From Blattamonas nauphoetae (lineage: Eukaryota; Preaxostyla; Oxymonadida): a stretch of DNA of 64,000 nucleotides. The notes below the pieces were generated by a model that saw only the letters and a program-made list of their open reading frames with translations, had not been told where the DNA came from and did no database searches. The stretch covers positions 434,001-498,000 of the forward strand of contig JARBJD010000001.1 in assembly GCA_033064195.1 (NCBI GenBank), written 5' to 3'. Shown in pieces: positions 27,336-39,483 of this stretch; within the stretch, counting starts at the first letter, position 1, and every line of letters begins with the position of its first letter. The translations under genes were made by a program, and so were the position numbers.

Positions 27336-28555
27336 AATGAAAAGTTCGGTTTATTTCACCATCTATTAAATCTTACTAGAGGAAAACAGATGACTTCTGA
27401 AACAACACAGTATTTCTCTTTCGATGACGTTGCACATCATGGTTCAACCAAGAGGAGTCTGATCTTGACTGGTATCTCGTTCCTTTTGGTTCTATCTTTT
27501 TTATCTGAATTGATTGTCTCCTTTTGAATCCAGATAAAATGTTTCTCGCCTTGTTCCCTTGAGATTGTCATTTTCACTCTCGTTTCTTGCTCCAAATGAA
27601 CGGGTCGCTTTCCACCTCGAATTATCCTGTATGAAACAGTTTCTTCATCATTGTGATTCATATTCATATTGTCGATCACTTTTTTGGCATGCATTTTTGT
27701 TGCTCTCCCCTCAAGAAGTGCAGATTGAACAGTTGACACTGTGTCATTTGAATGGATGAGGCCAAAGGAGGACAAACTGAGTTGATTCGTCAGCGATAAA
27801 TAGGAAGTTGGGACGAAGAGACAAAACAAAGTGTCATGAGAAGACGATCTTCATCGTCAAGTGTTCGAGCTCCTGAACTATGGAGTTGGAGAAAAAGAAC
27901 GAAGCGGAAACATCAAACGAAGTCAATTTAAAAAGTATGTTATGCCCTTCTCGAATTTACTGCATTGTCTTCGTTTTTCAGACACGAAGTGTCCTGACTA
28001 TGCAGGCATTTGAAAATGAAAAGGACGACGACAAAACATGAGACAGACATCTCATCAAGATGCATAACGTAGTTGATCATTCACCAACCCCTAACAGGAT
28101 CGATCTTCGCTGGGGAGACAGCAACATATGATGAAAGTGAACACACTGAATGTGAAAAGGACAGATTCACGCAACAGGAACACAGACAATAACACAATCA
28201 GTCGCGAGATCAATCACGATGAACGCAGCAGGCCAGACGCTTTCGTTCTCATCACTCGTTTTCGAGCTGTCTCACTCGCACTGACCTCCTGTTCAATCGG
28301 AACAGCGATCCTTCAGATGCAATTGGCTCTCTTGTCTCTGTTCACTCAGTCAATCTAAAAACAACGTCGATGAGTTTTCTATTCAGCCAACACATAACCA
28401 TTATCCAACTCCCCGTCGATACTCTCTTTCCAGTCAAAGAAAAGAACAAGTTTGTGGCACAAGTTGGAAGTGAGTCTCCATTTCATCTATTCACAATCTT
28501 CCCCTCCACACACTGGCATGTTCATTCAAAAGAGGAACACGAAGCAGTCCTGTCT

Positions 28556-28640
28556 TCCTCATCCGCATTCCCTTCCTCCTCATCCGCTTTCCCTTCCTCC
28601 TCATCCGCATTCCCTTCCTCCTCATCCGCATTCCCTTCCC
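28556..28640 (+). repeat. 21-bp minisatellite (about 4 units), tandem copy 1
   Basis: About four units of TCCTCCTCATCCGCATTCCC plus one base (period 21) are arranged head to tail; in the open frame that covers them they would encode SSSSAFP repeats. The same array is present in tandem copy 2 near 30735-30819. Confidence 0.75.
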
Positions 28641-28844
28641 CCATCTTCCTTTTCTTTTTCAGACTCATCTTCACATGTTCCATTCTATCCGTTCACTTTC
28701 TCTTCTTTTTCTAACTTTTTCTGTTCCTCTTTTTCTCCTGTTCTACTCATTTTACATGATTCAGTTTTCCATTTCAGTCAAATGTTGGAGGAAGGACATG
28801 ATCATGTCCATTGCTGAAACTTCCGAGAGGTGACCTCCTAATTC

Positions 28845-28870
28845 GGCGCTGTCCGAGGACGGACAGCGCC
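28845..28870 (+). repeat. perfect hairpin module, copy 1
   Basis: An 11-bp perfect inverted repeat GGCGCTGTCCG / CGGACAGCGCC encloses a 4-base AGGA loop. It sits in a conserved block of about 70 bp (28830-28900) with GTGACCTCCTAATT on one side and CCTTGTCCGGA...TGCTCCTCCTTA on the other. The same block occurs at 31009-31079 and, inverted, at 43993-44063. Confidence 0.8.
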
Positions 28871-30734
28871 TCCCCTTGTCCGGAAAATTGCTCCTCCTTA
28901 TTCAGTACACATGAAAAAGGTGAATTTTTGGATTTCAAGCCTGATCGAGCTTGATAGTGGCGTCACCAATTAGTTTCATGTCAAGAATTAGTGCTTTTTT
29001 CTGAAATTATCACTTTTGGTCAAACTAAGAAAAAAATAAAATTTTAGATTTTTCTTCCCACTGGATCCCGAGAAAACCTCAAAATACATTATATAGCGAA
29101 ACGCCACACATTTTCCTAACTTTTGACGATCATTTTTCCATATCCAGACATCCGTTTGAGACCGAAGAAAAAGCATTATTTTCGTAAACATATCGATAAA
29201 AGACACTCAAAATAATAAAAATGTTTTCCCATAAAATGGTTCTGGGCGAAAAACAGCCTTTTTTCATATCTTCCCAAATACCCATGGTTTTTTTTCCATT
29301 TTTTTTTAAAATGTTCGTTTCACCGAAAAAACGTTTCTCTGAAAAATTTCATCCAAATCGATTCACTGGTTGTTGAGATATTGTCAAAACGATTTTTTTT
29401 AATCGGGCAAAAGGGGGTATTCTGAGGTTTTCTCCCGACACAGGGGTTTCGGCGCGGAACCAATTTTTATTTTTCTTAGTTTGACCAATATATATTTTTC
29501 AATCCCCATTGTACGGATTAATGAAAAGTTCGGTTTATTTCACCATCTATTAAATCTTACTAGAGGAAAACAGATGACTTCTGAAACAACACAGTATTTC
29601 TCTTTCGATGACGTTGCACATCATGGTTCAACCAAGAGGAGTCTGATCTTGACTGGTATCTCGTTCCTTTTGGTTCTATCTTTTTATCTGAATTGATTGT
29701 CTCCTTTTGAATCCAGATAAAATGTTTCTCGCCTTGTTCCCTTGAGATTGTCATTTTCACTCTCGTTTCTTGCTCCAAATGAACGGGTCGCTTTCCACCT
29801 CGAATTATCCTGTATGAAACAGTTTCTTCATCATTGTGATTCATATTCATATTGTCGATCACTTTTTGGCATGCATTTTGTTGCTCTCCCCTCAAGAAGT
29901 GCAGATTGAACAGTTGACACTGTGTCATTTGAATGGATGAGGCCAAAGGAGGACAAACTGAGTTGATTCGTCAGCGATAAATAGGAAGTTGGGACGAAGA
30001 GACAAAACAAAGTGTCATGAGAAGACGATCTTCATCGTCAAGTGTTCGAGCTCCTGAACTATGGAGTTGGAGAAAAGAACGAAGCGGAAACATCAAACGA
30101 AGTCAATTTAAAAAGTATGTTATGCCCTTCTCGAATTTACTGCATTGTCTTCGTTTTCAGACACGAAGTGTCCTGACTATGCAGGCATTTGAAAATGAAA
30201 AGGACGACGACAAAACATGAGACAGACATCTCATCAAGATGCATAACGTAGTTGATCATTCACCAACCCCTAACAGGATCGATCTTCGCTGGGGAGACAG
30301 CAACATATGATGAAAGTGAACACACTGAATGTGAAAAGGACAGATTCACGCAACAGGAACACAGACAATAACACAATCAGTCGCGAGATCAATCACGATG
30401 AACGCAGCAGGCCAGACGCTTTCGTTCTCATCACTCGTTTTCGAGCTGTCTCACTCGCACTGACCTCCTGTTCAATCGGAACAGCGATCCTTCAGATGCA
30501 ATTGGCTCTCTTGTCTCTGTTCACTCAGTCAATCTAAAAACAACGTCGATGAGTTTTCTATTCAGCCAACACATAACCATTATCCAACTCCCCGTCGATA
30601 CTCTCTTTCCAGTCAAAGAAAAGAACAAGTTTGTGGCACAAGTTGGAAGTGAGTCTCCATTTCATCTATTCACAATCTTCCCCTCCACACACTGGCATGT
30701 TCATTCAAAAGAGGAACACGAAGCAGTCCTGTCT

Positions 30735-30819
30735 TCCTCATCCGCATTCCCTTCCTCCTCATCCGCTTTCCCTTCCTCCTCATCCGCATTCCCTTCCTCC
30801 TCATCCGCATTCCCTTCCC
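30735..30819 (+). repeat. 21-bp minisatellite (about 4 units), tandem copy 2
   Basis: This is the counterpart of the array at 28556-28640, unchanged in unit number, as expected if the larger duplication is recent. Confidence 0.75.
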
Positions 30820-31023
30820 CCATCTTCCTTTTCTTTTTCAGACTCATCTTCACATGTTCCATTCTATCCGTTCACTTTCTCTTCTTTTTCTAACTTTTTC
30901 TGTTCCTCTTTTTCTCCTGTTCTACTCATTTTACATGATTCAGTTTTCCATTTCAGTCAAATGTTGGAGGAAGGACATGATCATGTCCATTGCTGAAACT
31001 TCCGAGAGGTGACCTCCTAATTC

Positions 31024-31049
31024 GGCGCTGTCCGAGGACGGACAGCGCC
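31024..31049 (+). repeat. perfect hairpin module, copy 2
   Basis: This hairpin and its flanks are identical to 28845-28870, carried within the second tandem copy. Confidence 0.8.
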
Positions 31050-31729
31050 TCCCCTTGTCCGGAAAATTGCTCCTCCTTATTCAGTACACATGAAAAAGGT
31101 GAATTTTTGGATTTCAAGCCTGATCGAGCTTGATAGTGGCGTCACCAATTAGTTTCATGTCAAGAATTAGTGCTTTTTTCTGAAATTATCACTTTTGGTC
31201 AAACTAAGAAAAAAATAAAATTTTAGATTTTTCTTCCCACTGGATCCCGAGAAAACCTCAAAATACATTATATAGCGAAACGCCACACATTTTCCTAACT
31301 TTTGACGATCATTTTTCCATATCCAGACATCCGTTTGAGACCGAAGAAAAAGCATTATTTTCGTAAACATATCGATAAAAGACACTCAAAATAATAAAAA
31401 TTTTTTCCCATAAAATTGTTCTGGGCGAAAAACAGCCTTTTTTCATATCTTCCCAAATACCCATGGTTTTTTTTCCAATTTTTTTTCAAAATGTTCAGTT
31501 CACCAAACAAACGTTTCTGTGGAAAATTTCCACAAAATCGGTTCACAGGTTGTGAAGTTATGACGAGTACACATCAAAAAAGTGTTTGAAAAGAGCTATT
31601 GTGAGGATTTTTTGTGACGCGTGGATGACTCCAAAATGATTCTTCATAAAGATTCGTCGAAAACAGTAATTGTGGGAAACCTCAAACACACATTTCGCCC
31701 CAGATCAAAAATCCACGCTCATTTCGGTG

Positions 31730-32215
31730 TGGGACCACAATGGACCAACGAAGAAAAAAATAAAACTTTAGAATTTTATCTCGGCTTTATTCTGAGAAAA
31801 CCTCAAAATACCCTGTTTTGTCCAATTTAAAAAGTGTTTCGGCAATGTCTTCACAACCTGTGAACCGATTTTGATGACATTTTTGTAGAATCGTTTGTTT
31901 TGAGAAATAAATGGTGTGTGAAATAAAAATTCAAGACAAAACTATGGGTCTCTGGGACGATGTGAAAAAACGCGATTTTTCGCCCAAACAAATTGCGTAA
32001 GAATTTTGTTATTTTTTTGAGTGTCTTTGATCGATATATACGATAAAAACGCTATTTCTTCGGTCCAAAACGGACGTCTGGTCGTGGAGAAATGACCCCA
32101 AAACGTTTCAAAAAATGTGTGTCTTTTCCTATAGGGCGATACGAGGCACTCACAAAGTTTTGTCGTCAAATAAACCTAAAATATTGTTTTTTTCTTAGTT
32201 CGCCCAATTGTGATT
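31730..32215. mobile_element. MITE-like element
   Basis: This ~485-bp AT-rich element has diverged inverted ends (left GACCACAATGGACCAACGAAG, right CTTAGTTCGCCCAATTGTG). Its right two thirds plus flank (31954-32270) are repeated almost exactly at 38542-38858, with about six substitutions over 317 bp and no length change. Confidence 0.6.
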
Positions 32216-32270
32216 TATCCCTAACAGATCGTGGATTATTGACATGACGTGCCTTCTTGACGCTAGTATA

Positions 32271-33360
32271 GGAACTTCACACTTTCATACACAAATCTGT
32301 CATGCTTGTTCTATCCTTTTCATGATCGAAGAGACAATACAAACAAAGAAAGTTGATGTGGTCCATGCGTTTTCGACTTGATCTTAGTCTTTTCTGGATA
32401 AATCTCGTGAAAAAGACTTCAAAATACACTTTTGTTTTACTCATCATTTAGTGGAACAAAAATCGAATGATTAGAAATCGGGGAACAGAAGTGAACAAAT
32501 GGATGACCACTGGCGAACTGCTTTCGGTCGGGACACTGTTCATCGACACAATCATCGCTTCGATTTTATCGTGAACCTATTGACTAGTTTCCACGCGGAT
32601 ATGTTCGATCTCGTTCATTTCCTCGATGCTAAGAAAATCCTTGGAGTACTCCTGAGTTGTCTTTGTGAAAAAGACTCCAACAACCAACAGAGAAACAATG
32701 TCGCGTTGTCTTTTGTAATTGGACTCGTTCAGCCCTTTGTCGATAAGGATGCGAATCTGTTGCAGAGTTCTCGCGTGGTTGCGAAAGAGAAACGGGGGAA
32801 TTACGTTCTAAATTGCTATGAACACTCAGCAGAGAAGATTCCGAATGTGCATCCAGAGGTACGACAGAGTTCGCCTCAAACCGCCATATCACGACAAGTC
32901 TGACATCATCTGAAGAGCTGTGTTTGGTTTGACTATCAGGTATAGCTGAGGATCGATTCCACGCAGGAAGCAGAGTTTTGTAATGAGCTGTGAAAACAAT
33001 ATCAGGAAAAGAAATGGTGACATTCATCAGAATCGAGAGTTGTTGTTGTTCTTCCCATTTTTGCAGATCTTCCAACCATTCTTTAATATAGCAAACGAAA
33101 TGTCAGAATTGGAGAATGCTGGTTTTCTGCATTCAATTGGGAAGCTTTCTTGCACAGCTAATTTCAGTGCTTCTGCCTCAACATTCCGAATCGTGGATCG
33201 AGAAGTGTCCGAGAGCTCAGTATAAGAGTCGTAACAATATTAAATTGTTCTGAATGGGATGTCGTTCAACGGTTGCAAAAGACTTGTCGTAGTTGGTGGA
33301 AGAAGACGGAGATGATGGGAGATGATCGATCAAAGATGTGTCATTAACCCGGTCAGTGTC
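32271..33360. other. accessory segment without supported genes
   Basis: Open stretches on both strands (for example + 32499-32903 and - 32629-33075) overlap one another and show no recognisable domain or conserved codon pattern. I see no RNA gene. It lies between two MITE-like elements. Confidence 0.4.
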
Positions 33361-33364
33361 AATT

Positions 33365-33835
33365 ACCCGGAATCTGTGGTCCAAACAAACCAAATTGGTG
33401 AATCTAAGAAAAAAAATTTGAGATTACTTTCCATGGTGAATCGGAGAAATCGTCAAAATACTGTATATAGCAGGAATACACACATTTTTCAAAACGTTTT
33501 GAGCTCAAATATCAACAGCCAGAGATCCGATTTTAACCAAATAAAATGCATTGTTTTCGACAATATATCGAAAAAAGACTCTCAACAAAAATAATGGTAT
33601 TTTCCTCAATAATGATTTATCCGGAACAATAGCGTTTTTTCACATCTTCCCGAATACCCATGTTTGTTTTTTGCAGTCTTTTCAAAATGTTCGTTTCACC
33701 AAAAACGTTTCCATAGAAAATTTCATCAAAATTGGTTCATAGATTGTTGAGATCTACGCGCACTCATTTAGAAAAGTAGCCAAAACGAGGTATTTTTCGC
33801 ATTTCTCGAGGATCCAAATCCGAAATCGTGACTCA
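33365..33835. mobile_element. MITE-like element, diverged
   Basis: This segment shares with the other MITEs the CTAAGAAAAAAA...GAGAAAnCnTCAAAATACTGTATATAG start and the internal AAAATGTTCGTTTCACC...AAAATTTCATCAAAATTGGTTCA block. The ends are weaker than in the other copies, so the limits are approximate. Confidence 0.5.
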
Positions 33836-33977
33836 CCATTCCAATCGGGGTGCGGTCCTATGAGCCGACAATACTGTTGACTTATAGCAAAAACCAATCA
33901 GAGAAAGAAAGTTAATCATTTCTTTTCCTAGAGATAGTGTTGAAATGAGGGTCTGGTGGTCGAACTTTTCTCTGATA

Positions 33978-34355
33978 TCAAAAAGTCTTACCCACTTGGA
34001 GATGCCATTGAAATCTATTTCCGGCGATTCTCCTGGGAAATGTGGAGAAAATTGGACAAATGTTACGTTTCGTCCCTGCAATGTCACTTCCAAGTCTGTA
34101 AAGCAAATTCCGTGTCATGATCCCGAACTCAGCGTCACAACAGTTTTTGCTATAATGTTCAACGAAGATTAGAGCATGCGTTGACAAAGTGCTATCAAGT
34201 GTTGTGAAGTCTGAGAGTATGTAACACAGCAGTTGTTTATTTCGAAAGTGTGGCCCACAGTCTGAGACGAAAAAAGTGAAAAACTTTACTTCTTCATCTC
34301 TGTTCAGCTGGCCGTGGAAATCTTCTAAACTCTTTAATTGATCTTGAGAATGCAT
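33978..34355 (-). pseudogene. DDE-type DNA transposase fragment
   Basis: The minus-strand peptide contains FHGQLNRDEE, then VSDCGPHFRNKQ and FVEHYSKNCCDAEFG, a spacing reminiscent of the central catalytic region of some eukaryotic cut-and-paste transposases (family-level recollection; superfamily not assigned). The flanks are not open in the same frame for a full-length transposase. A related piece, RLVELHGQLKRYEEAKVLTF, is found on the + strand at about 46153-46230, just outside the right inverted repeat. No ends of the parent transposon are recognised. Confidence 0.5.
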
Positions 34356-34452
34356 TTTTTGTTCACATTCGACGGAATGCTGACAAATGTGGTGAGTTCA
34401 GTGTACAGTGCGATAAAACTAGTCTACAATCAAAGAATTACCGACCTGGTAA

Positions 34453-35500
34453 GTGCATAGGCTCGACGGAACAAGGTCAACATTTAGCCATACAAACAAA
34501 GCTGATGACAATGATGACGACTCTATTCACGATATCTGCCTCAGGACGGCAATACAAGTCACATTTGCTGTTCCACACGGACTATCCACTTCCAAGAATA
34601 GTGAACAGTCTGGGGGAGACGGTCACAGTCCGACACTCTAAAAAAGGGTGGATGGAATCGAGCATCTTTTTGGATCTTTGTAGGAACGAAATCATCCCCG
34701 AAATCGCAGCAGTGCGGAGGATACTATGTGATTTCCAAAACAGGGATCAATTACCACTGTGGAGCGGCTCCAAGTAGAAGATCTTTGTGCCATGCTCATC
34801 TCCGACTGACACACTTGGGAGAGAATTTTCGACTTCAGAAAAAAGTTCGAAAACCCACTTTTAAATCTCATCCAATCGCACAAACGAGACATGAATCGAA
34901 TATCTTCAATGATTCATTGTGGATACTGACACGAGGGACTAATCTCGTTTCAAGGCATGAACGTTCGAACTTTTTTTTGATCTCAAAAAATTAGACACAC
35001 TTCTACAAATCACCTTCTTCAGCCCCTGGATGCAGTATGTCAACGTGAATTCAAGCAAAACATGGTGGGAATAGAGTTTCACAAGAACATGAGAGATCAA
35101 GCACAAGTGGATGCGTTTCTGGAGCAGATTGGATGCGCAGTTCACTATTCCACACGGAATGTCTCGATATCTCTGATAAACACGTTCCCAACAAACCCCA
35201 CTTCACCTCTGTCTTCTCTTTTGGACGACTTGTCTGTCGGATTTCTGTGGAAAGACTTGTCGGATTCTGGAAGAGATTGTCTCTTCTTCAGGAGTCAGAA
35301 AGTCAAATAATCAGTCGACAGTGACTCTGAACGACGACCAGACGATCAATTTCAAGGACACCGCTCTGGACCCAGATCTCATTCTTACTGATGGACAAAA
35401 GGGAATGGGCACGGAAGAGAATCCTCATAGGACGACATATTCAAGAACAAGGACGACCATCTTTTCTCATCGGAAATGAAAAGTTTGCGGAGAAAAGGAA
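34453..35500 (+). pseudogene. degenerate DNA transposase debris
   Basis: Short + strand pieces resemble parts of transposases: VRHSKKGWMESSIFLDLC...IIPEIAAVRR (34625-34720) looks like the GW...F region of DDE endonucleases, and RKRILIGRHIQEQGRPSFL (35405-35460) looks like a helix-turn-helix GR-P-S/R-L segment. The pieces are in different frames and incomplete. Assignment is by weak pattern only. Confidence 0.3.
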
Positions 35501-35675
35501 AGATATGTGGGACTGTGGAGGCCTTGAACCGTGCCTCATCCACAGGAGTTGGAAGGATGGAGTGTGCCGATGGATGCCTCTTCAGAAAACGATATACTCA
35601 TGTTCTGCGCAAGTATTTCAGAACAGATTGTGACAATCCTCTTCGAAGTCGAATTCGAAACGCCTATAATTCAAT

Positions 35676-35858
35676 TCAATAGAGAAAAAAGATACCAGTT
35701 TCTTCTTCTTGGGGGGTCAGATATCGTGGGTTCCCAATTGTCACTTGAACACGTCCTTCCTTGATTGCTTGGGCTTCCCGTTTTTCTTTCTTTCGCTGAG
35801 CTTCATCTGAAGGAGTTAGTGAATGCAGTCTTTTCTTCTTGATGATAGGACTGCTCAA
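35676..35858 (-). pseudogene. possible transposase N-terminal (HTH) fragment
   Basis: This 60-residue open stretch reads KKKRLHSLTPSDEAQRKKEK, then AIKEGRVQVTIGNPRYLTPQEEE. The last part resembles the GRPRyLTpeEE motif in helix-turn-helix regions of DNA transposases. It has the same orientation as the DDE fragment at 33978-34355, 1.3 kb further on, so both may derive from one element. Confidence 0.35.
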
Positions 35859-37528
35859 AAGATATTCTGACTAAAATTCGTTAAGATCACTCAAATCAGA
35901 CATTTGATGAATGTTCCACCTTTTATCTCAATTTTCGCACAAGAATCAATCTTTCTTCTTTTTCCCGGTGATATTTGATCTGACCCATGAACTGAACACT
36001 CAACCAGTATTGCAGGTTTTTCTCGGGAAGGAGGACTTTTTAAACTATCATTTCGCACAGTTCATATTCACCACAATTTCTATCATTTCAATGAAAATGC
36101 CGAATTAGTGACACCGGACTACTTGGTGACACTACTATCAAATGCTGAGATCCATCTGAGGGGAGATGAAATTCCAGAAGAGTCTTATGAAACTCTGGTG
36201 AAAGGTTGAGGCCAGTCGGAGATCGAACAAGGGTCTTTTCAGGTTGTGGAAGGCCCAACCTAATCATGGCTCATTCTACATACTCAGAATGGATTTTGTG
36301 GAAGTCGATTCGTTGGTATTGTTGTTTGAGGAATTGGGAAGAGTTTCGACGGTGAGACTTCACATGGAATGATGTAACCCTCCATCAACAATCATTGAGG
36401 GAAATCAGTTGTTCGACACCCGGTGCAAACGGACGTACTTTATTTCTGCTCTCCCATTTTCAGTTGCGAACGTGTATATTCTTACTCAATGGAGTCAAAT
36501 CACTCACACTGTGATGTGTGTCATGGTTTGCATCTATTCTCTATTTTCTTTTGATGTATTATCTCTTTTGGCAAATGAGATTCACACGCAAAACGACTCC
36601 CAGAGACTGATTTCAAGAAACAGACACAATTAAACGTGAAAAGAACATCACATACAAGTCAAGTATTGTTTGTTATACACTCTCCAGAAATGGGCAATGT
36701 GATTCGCTCTGAGATCGTACAATCCAGGATTAGTCTTACTCCTTGATGAAACTCATCACAGTCTCCAGAGAAGTCAATCAACCCTGGTCCTGGTACGAGC
36801 GGAAAATCCACATCCACAAGTGCCAGGACCGATCAAATTCCATGGGCTCTCCTTTCTCTTGCTTGTGGGCGCAGATGTAGATTCACGTTCAACTGTGGGT
36901 TCATGAAATCAAACGAAATCGCTTCGGAGCCATTTTCAGAGCTGTCTTTCGTGACGTAATCGTGGCAGAAATCGAAAATCATCGAATCTTCCTCAACATT
37001 TTCAACAAGCCCGCAGCTCTCCACCTCGACTCTTCTTCAAGATATCTTGGGGAGGACATCTGTACCAACATCTTTTGAGATCAGGTGTGTCTGTTGCAGA
37101 TAATCTCTTGTCTCAACTTTTGAAAAAGGATGAAAACGTTCTTGGATTACAGTGTTTTGTGGATGAGACGGACCTAGTTGAGGTCGAAATCACCAACAAT
37201 TGTTTTGGCAGGGTAAACGACGCGGAATTGACGAAAGAATATTCCAATGGGATGCCGTCCAGCTGACACTTTCACTGTTCCGCTCGTCTTTCCTCCAATG
37301 CAGCTCGCACACTGTGTGACGTCCACGGGTGTTGGTGTGGGACTTGTTGCACTGAATGGGAACAATAGAGAAAAAATGAATGAGGTGAAAAAAATAGTAG
37401 GAAAAGAGAAAGATTTCGTTGAATGGCGATAGACTGTTGGAAATGAAACTCTCGCCGATATCCATGGTACAATAACTATCGATTGTTGAAAAAAGGGTCG
37501 CTATTTTCTAATTTCACAATACTTCACG
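35859..37528. other. accessory segment without supported genes
   Basis: Only short open stretches occur (for example + 36409-36633 and + 37075-37266); none has a recognisable domain. I see no repeat shared with the MITE families and no RNA gene here. Confidence 0.4.
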
Positions 37529-37960
37529 ATGGCATCTTTGCAAGTTTTACCCAATTATCCTGAAGAAGGATCTTTCTTCTCTCTTTTCCTTCCAGCGACA
37601 GAGGCGCAGCTCGACTCAAATGATCCAGGAATACAGGTCGAAAACAGCCAACCACTCCAACCAGAACCAAACGTTACAACCACCCTCGAGGTCGCACCAA
37701 TCCGAAGAAGGGCTTGCCGATTCTGTAGCAAGCCCTTCGCAACGTATTATCGGGTGCACAGGCACGAAAAGACTTGCCGCTTCAACCCTGAAAAAGAGCT
37801 CAAACGCCGCAAGAGCCAAGGTGCCACAGTCGCCCCAGTCGCAACTCGGAAGGAAAGAAAGTGGCTGCGAAAGCGAAGAAACCAACCGAAAAGCCAATCA
37901 TCATTCATGATGACGATTCGTCATAAAAACTTCCAATTATCTTATTATCATCTCTCTTGA
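37529..37960 (+). CDS. small protein with one C2HC zinc finger
   Basis: This intact ATG-to-stop frame of 143 residues contains CRFCSKPFATYYRVHRHEKTC, which fits C-x2-C-x12-H-x3-C, a single C2H2-like (C2HC) finger, near residues 67-87. A Lys/Arg-rich tail follows (ERKWLRKRRNQPK). The N-terminal 65 residues are acidic and Pro/Gln-rich. This suggests a nucleic-acid-binding protein. It stands alone in the accessory region, and whether it is a host gene or belongs to a mobile element cannot be decided from sequence. No intron is needed. Confidence 0.5.
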   Translation: MASLQVLPNYPEEGSFFSLFLPATEAQLDSNDPGIQVENSQPLQPEPNVTTTLEVAPIRRRACRFCSKPFATYYRVHRHEKTCRFNPEKELKRRKSQGATVAPVATRKERKWLRKRRNQPKSQSSFMMTIRHKNFQLSYYHLS

Positions 37961-38344
37961 TCTCTTCTCTTCGACATTTTTTGTGAAATCAACGGTTTGA
38001 AGGAAACAATTTCATGAAATGGCCACCTGCACAGCCAGTCGAGATCCTGTCTGCCCCTACCATCAACTACAACGATGTCAACACATCTCGTATGTGGAGT
38101 GAGGCACACTCGACCTTCTTCATTCCAGCTGCCTCAGAATACCATCCCTCTTGCCATCCCGAAAACAACCAGTGCCGTTGGAGGACGATGTTTTGTCCTT
38201 CAATTCCTGTAAAAATTGCGAAAACTTGTCGAAAAACACAAATACCACCCGGATCTAATCATCCAGAAGGATGAAACGAGTCTGCAATCTAAAAGTAGCG
38301 TCAATCAAGCACGAAAATCAAGAATTCACGATCGATGAAGGATT

Positions 38345-38814
38345 AATCACAATTGGTCTCACATAGAAAAAATCATAATTTTAGAATTTGATCCCGGCGC
38401 AATTCCGAGAAATCTTCAAAATACCCCGTTTTGCCCAAAAAAAAGTGTTTCAGTTATATCTTCACAACCTGTGAACCGATTCATTTGCAATTTTTCGTAG
38501 AATCGTTTTTTGGTGAAATGAATTTTTTGAAAGAAAAAAGTGGGACGATGTGAAAAAACGCGATTTTTCGCCCAAACAAATTGCATTGGAATTTTGTTAT
38601 TTTTTTGAGTGTCTTTGATCGATATATACGATAAAAACGCTATTTCTTCGGTCCAAAACGGACGTCTGGTCGTGGAGAAATGACCCCAAAACGTTTCAAA
38701 AAATGTGTGTTTTTTCCTATAGGGCGATACGAGGCACTCACAAAGTTTTGTCGTCAAATAAACCTAAAATATTGTTTTTTTCTTAGTTCGCCCAATTGTG
38801 ATTTATCCCGAACA
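38345..38814. mobile_element. MITE-like element
   Basis: This ~470-bp element has inverted ends AATCACAATTGG / CCAATTGTGATT and shared internal blocks (TTTAGAATTTGATCCCGG, CTCACAAAGTTTTGTCGTC). Bases 38542-38858 duplicate 31954-32270, including about 44 bp beyond the element end, so the two share flanking sequence and were probably copied together rather than by independent transposition. Confidence 0.65.
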
Positions 38815-39344
38815 GATCGTGGATTATTGACATGACGTGCCTTCTTGACGCTAGTATAATTTATAAAAACAAATCGGTACTGTCGGGAATACAGCCGTAT
38901 ATAGCTGTTTCTGATCGATTTCGACACCGTAACTCCAATATCCATCGGATCATTCACGAACGAAAACAAATTCACAAAAAATGTGGTCCTTTTTGGAACA
39001 CTCTGATCGAGATGTGAGGAAGAGTCAAATGGGAAATACTTTACTGTTTCGATGACGAAATGAGATGTAGTCGGTGATCTTGAGATGTTTGTACCACCGT
39101 TGTTGAACTGTGGTTGAATTTTGCTGAAGAGAGGAGAGAAAACATATTGGATGAGATCTGGATAACGTGGGAAGATCCCAGTATCCCGAAAACTTGTTTG
39201 GATACGGGGGATGCTCAGAGGGTCTGTTGCCGCTTGTTCTACGAAAAGTTGAATTGATAGACAATCTGTTCCCATTTTTGTTGGGAGAGGAAATGCCAGA
39301 TAAGCATCAAGTTGAAATTTGAGTGGATTCAGGAGAGTATCCAT
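38754..39344 (-). CDS. unrecognised 196-residue open frame
   Basis: An ATG-initiated frame on the minus strand (MDTLLNPLKFQLDAYLAFPL...) runs its last ~35 codons into the neighbouring MITE-like element, so the real protein end, if any, has been replaced. Composition is ordinary (mixed beta-like hydrophobics, no low complexity), which is unusual for this region. There are no membrane helices or known motifs. I can suggest no function; it may be a relic of a mobile element gene. Confidence 0.3.
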   Translation of the reverse strand: MDTLLNPLKFQLDAYLAFPLPTKMGTDCLSIQLFVEQAATDPLSIPRIQTSFRDTGIFPRYPDLIQYVFSPLFSKIQPQFNNGGTNISRSPTTSHFVIETVKYFPFDSSSHLDQSVPKRTTFFVNLFSFVNDPMDIGVTVSKSIRNSYIRLYSRQYRFVFINYTSVKKARHVNNPRSVRDKSQLGELRKKQYFRFI

Positions 39345-39483
39345 AACGATAATCGAGAAATGTTGTGCTTCTCTGGTTCATGCCTTTGTGTGATGCACTG
39401 ATTAGCCCGAATAGGCCGTTGATGTGGCCTTTCAACGCGGCTTCACCGTCCGTAGTCAGAAAACAAATTCTGTCTCCGGTCAA

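Larger units (their letters stand above)
27113..29296 (+). repeat. 2.18-kb tandem duplication, copy 1
   Basis: This 2184-bp block is repeated directly and immediately as 29297-31475 (2179 bp). Differences seen between the copies are five one-base shortenings of homopolymers in the first ~800 bp and two substitutions close to the far end. The unit begins and ends inside MITE-like sequence (AAAATGTTCG...CACCGAAAAAACG), so recombination between two MITE copies is a likely origin. It holds short open stretches (for example + strand 28128-28358 and 28370-28714) without recognisable domains, a 21-bp minisatellite and the hairpin module. Confidence 0.85.
29297..31475 (+). repeat. 2.18-kb tandem duplication, copy 2
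   Basis: This is the second direct copy of the block at 27113-29296, with the same internal order: right half of the MITE, unrecognised open stretches, 21-bp minisatellite, hairpin module, left end of the next MITE-like sequence. The open stretch on the minus strand near 29560-29946 reads differently from its counterpart in copy 1 because of homopolymer length differences, which argues against selection for coding in that part. Confidence 0.85.

Noticed and set aside
28556-30819. 21-bp repeats considered as a CRISPR-like array
   Set aside because: Units are head-to-tail with no spacers, and the setting is eukaryotic; it is a minisatellite.
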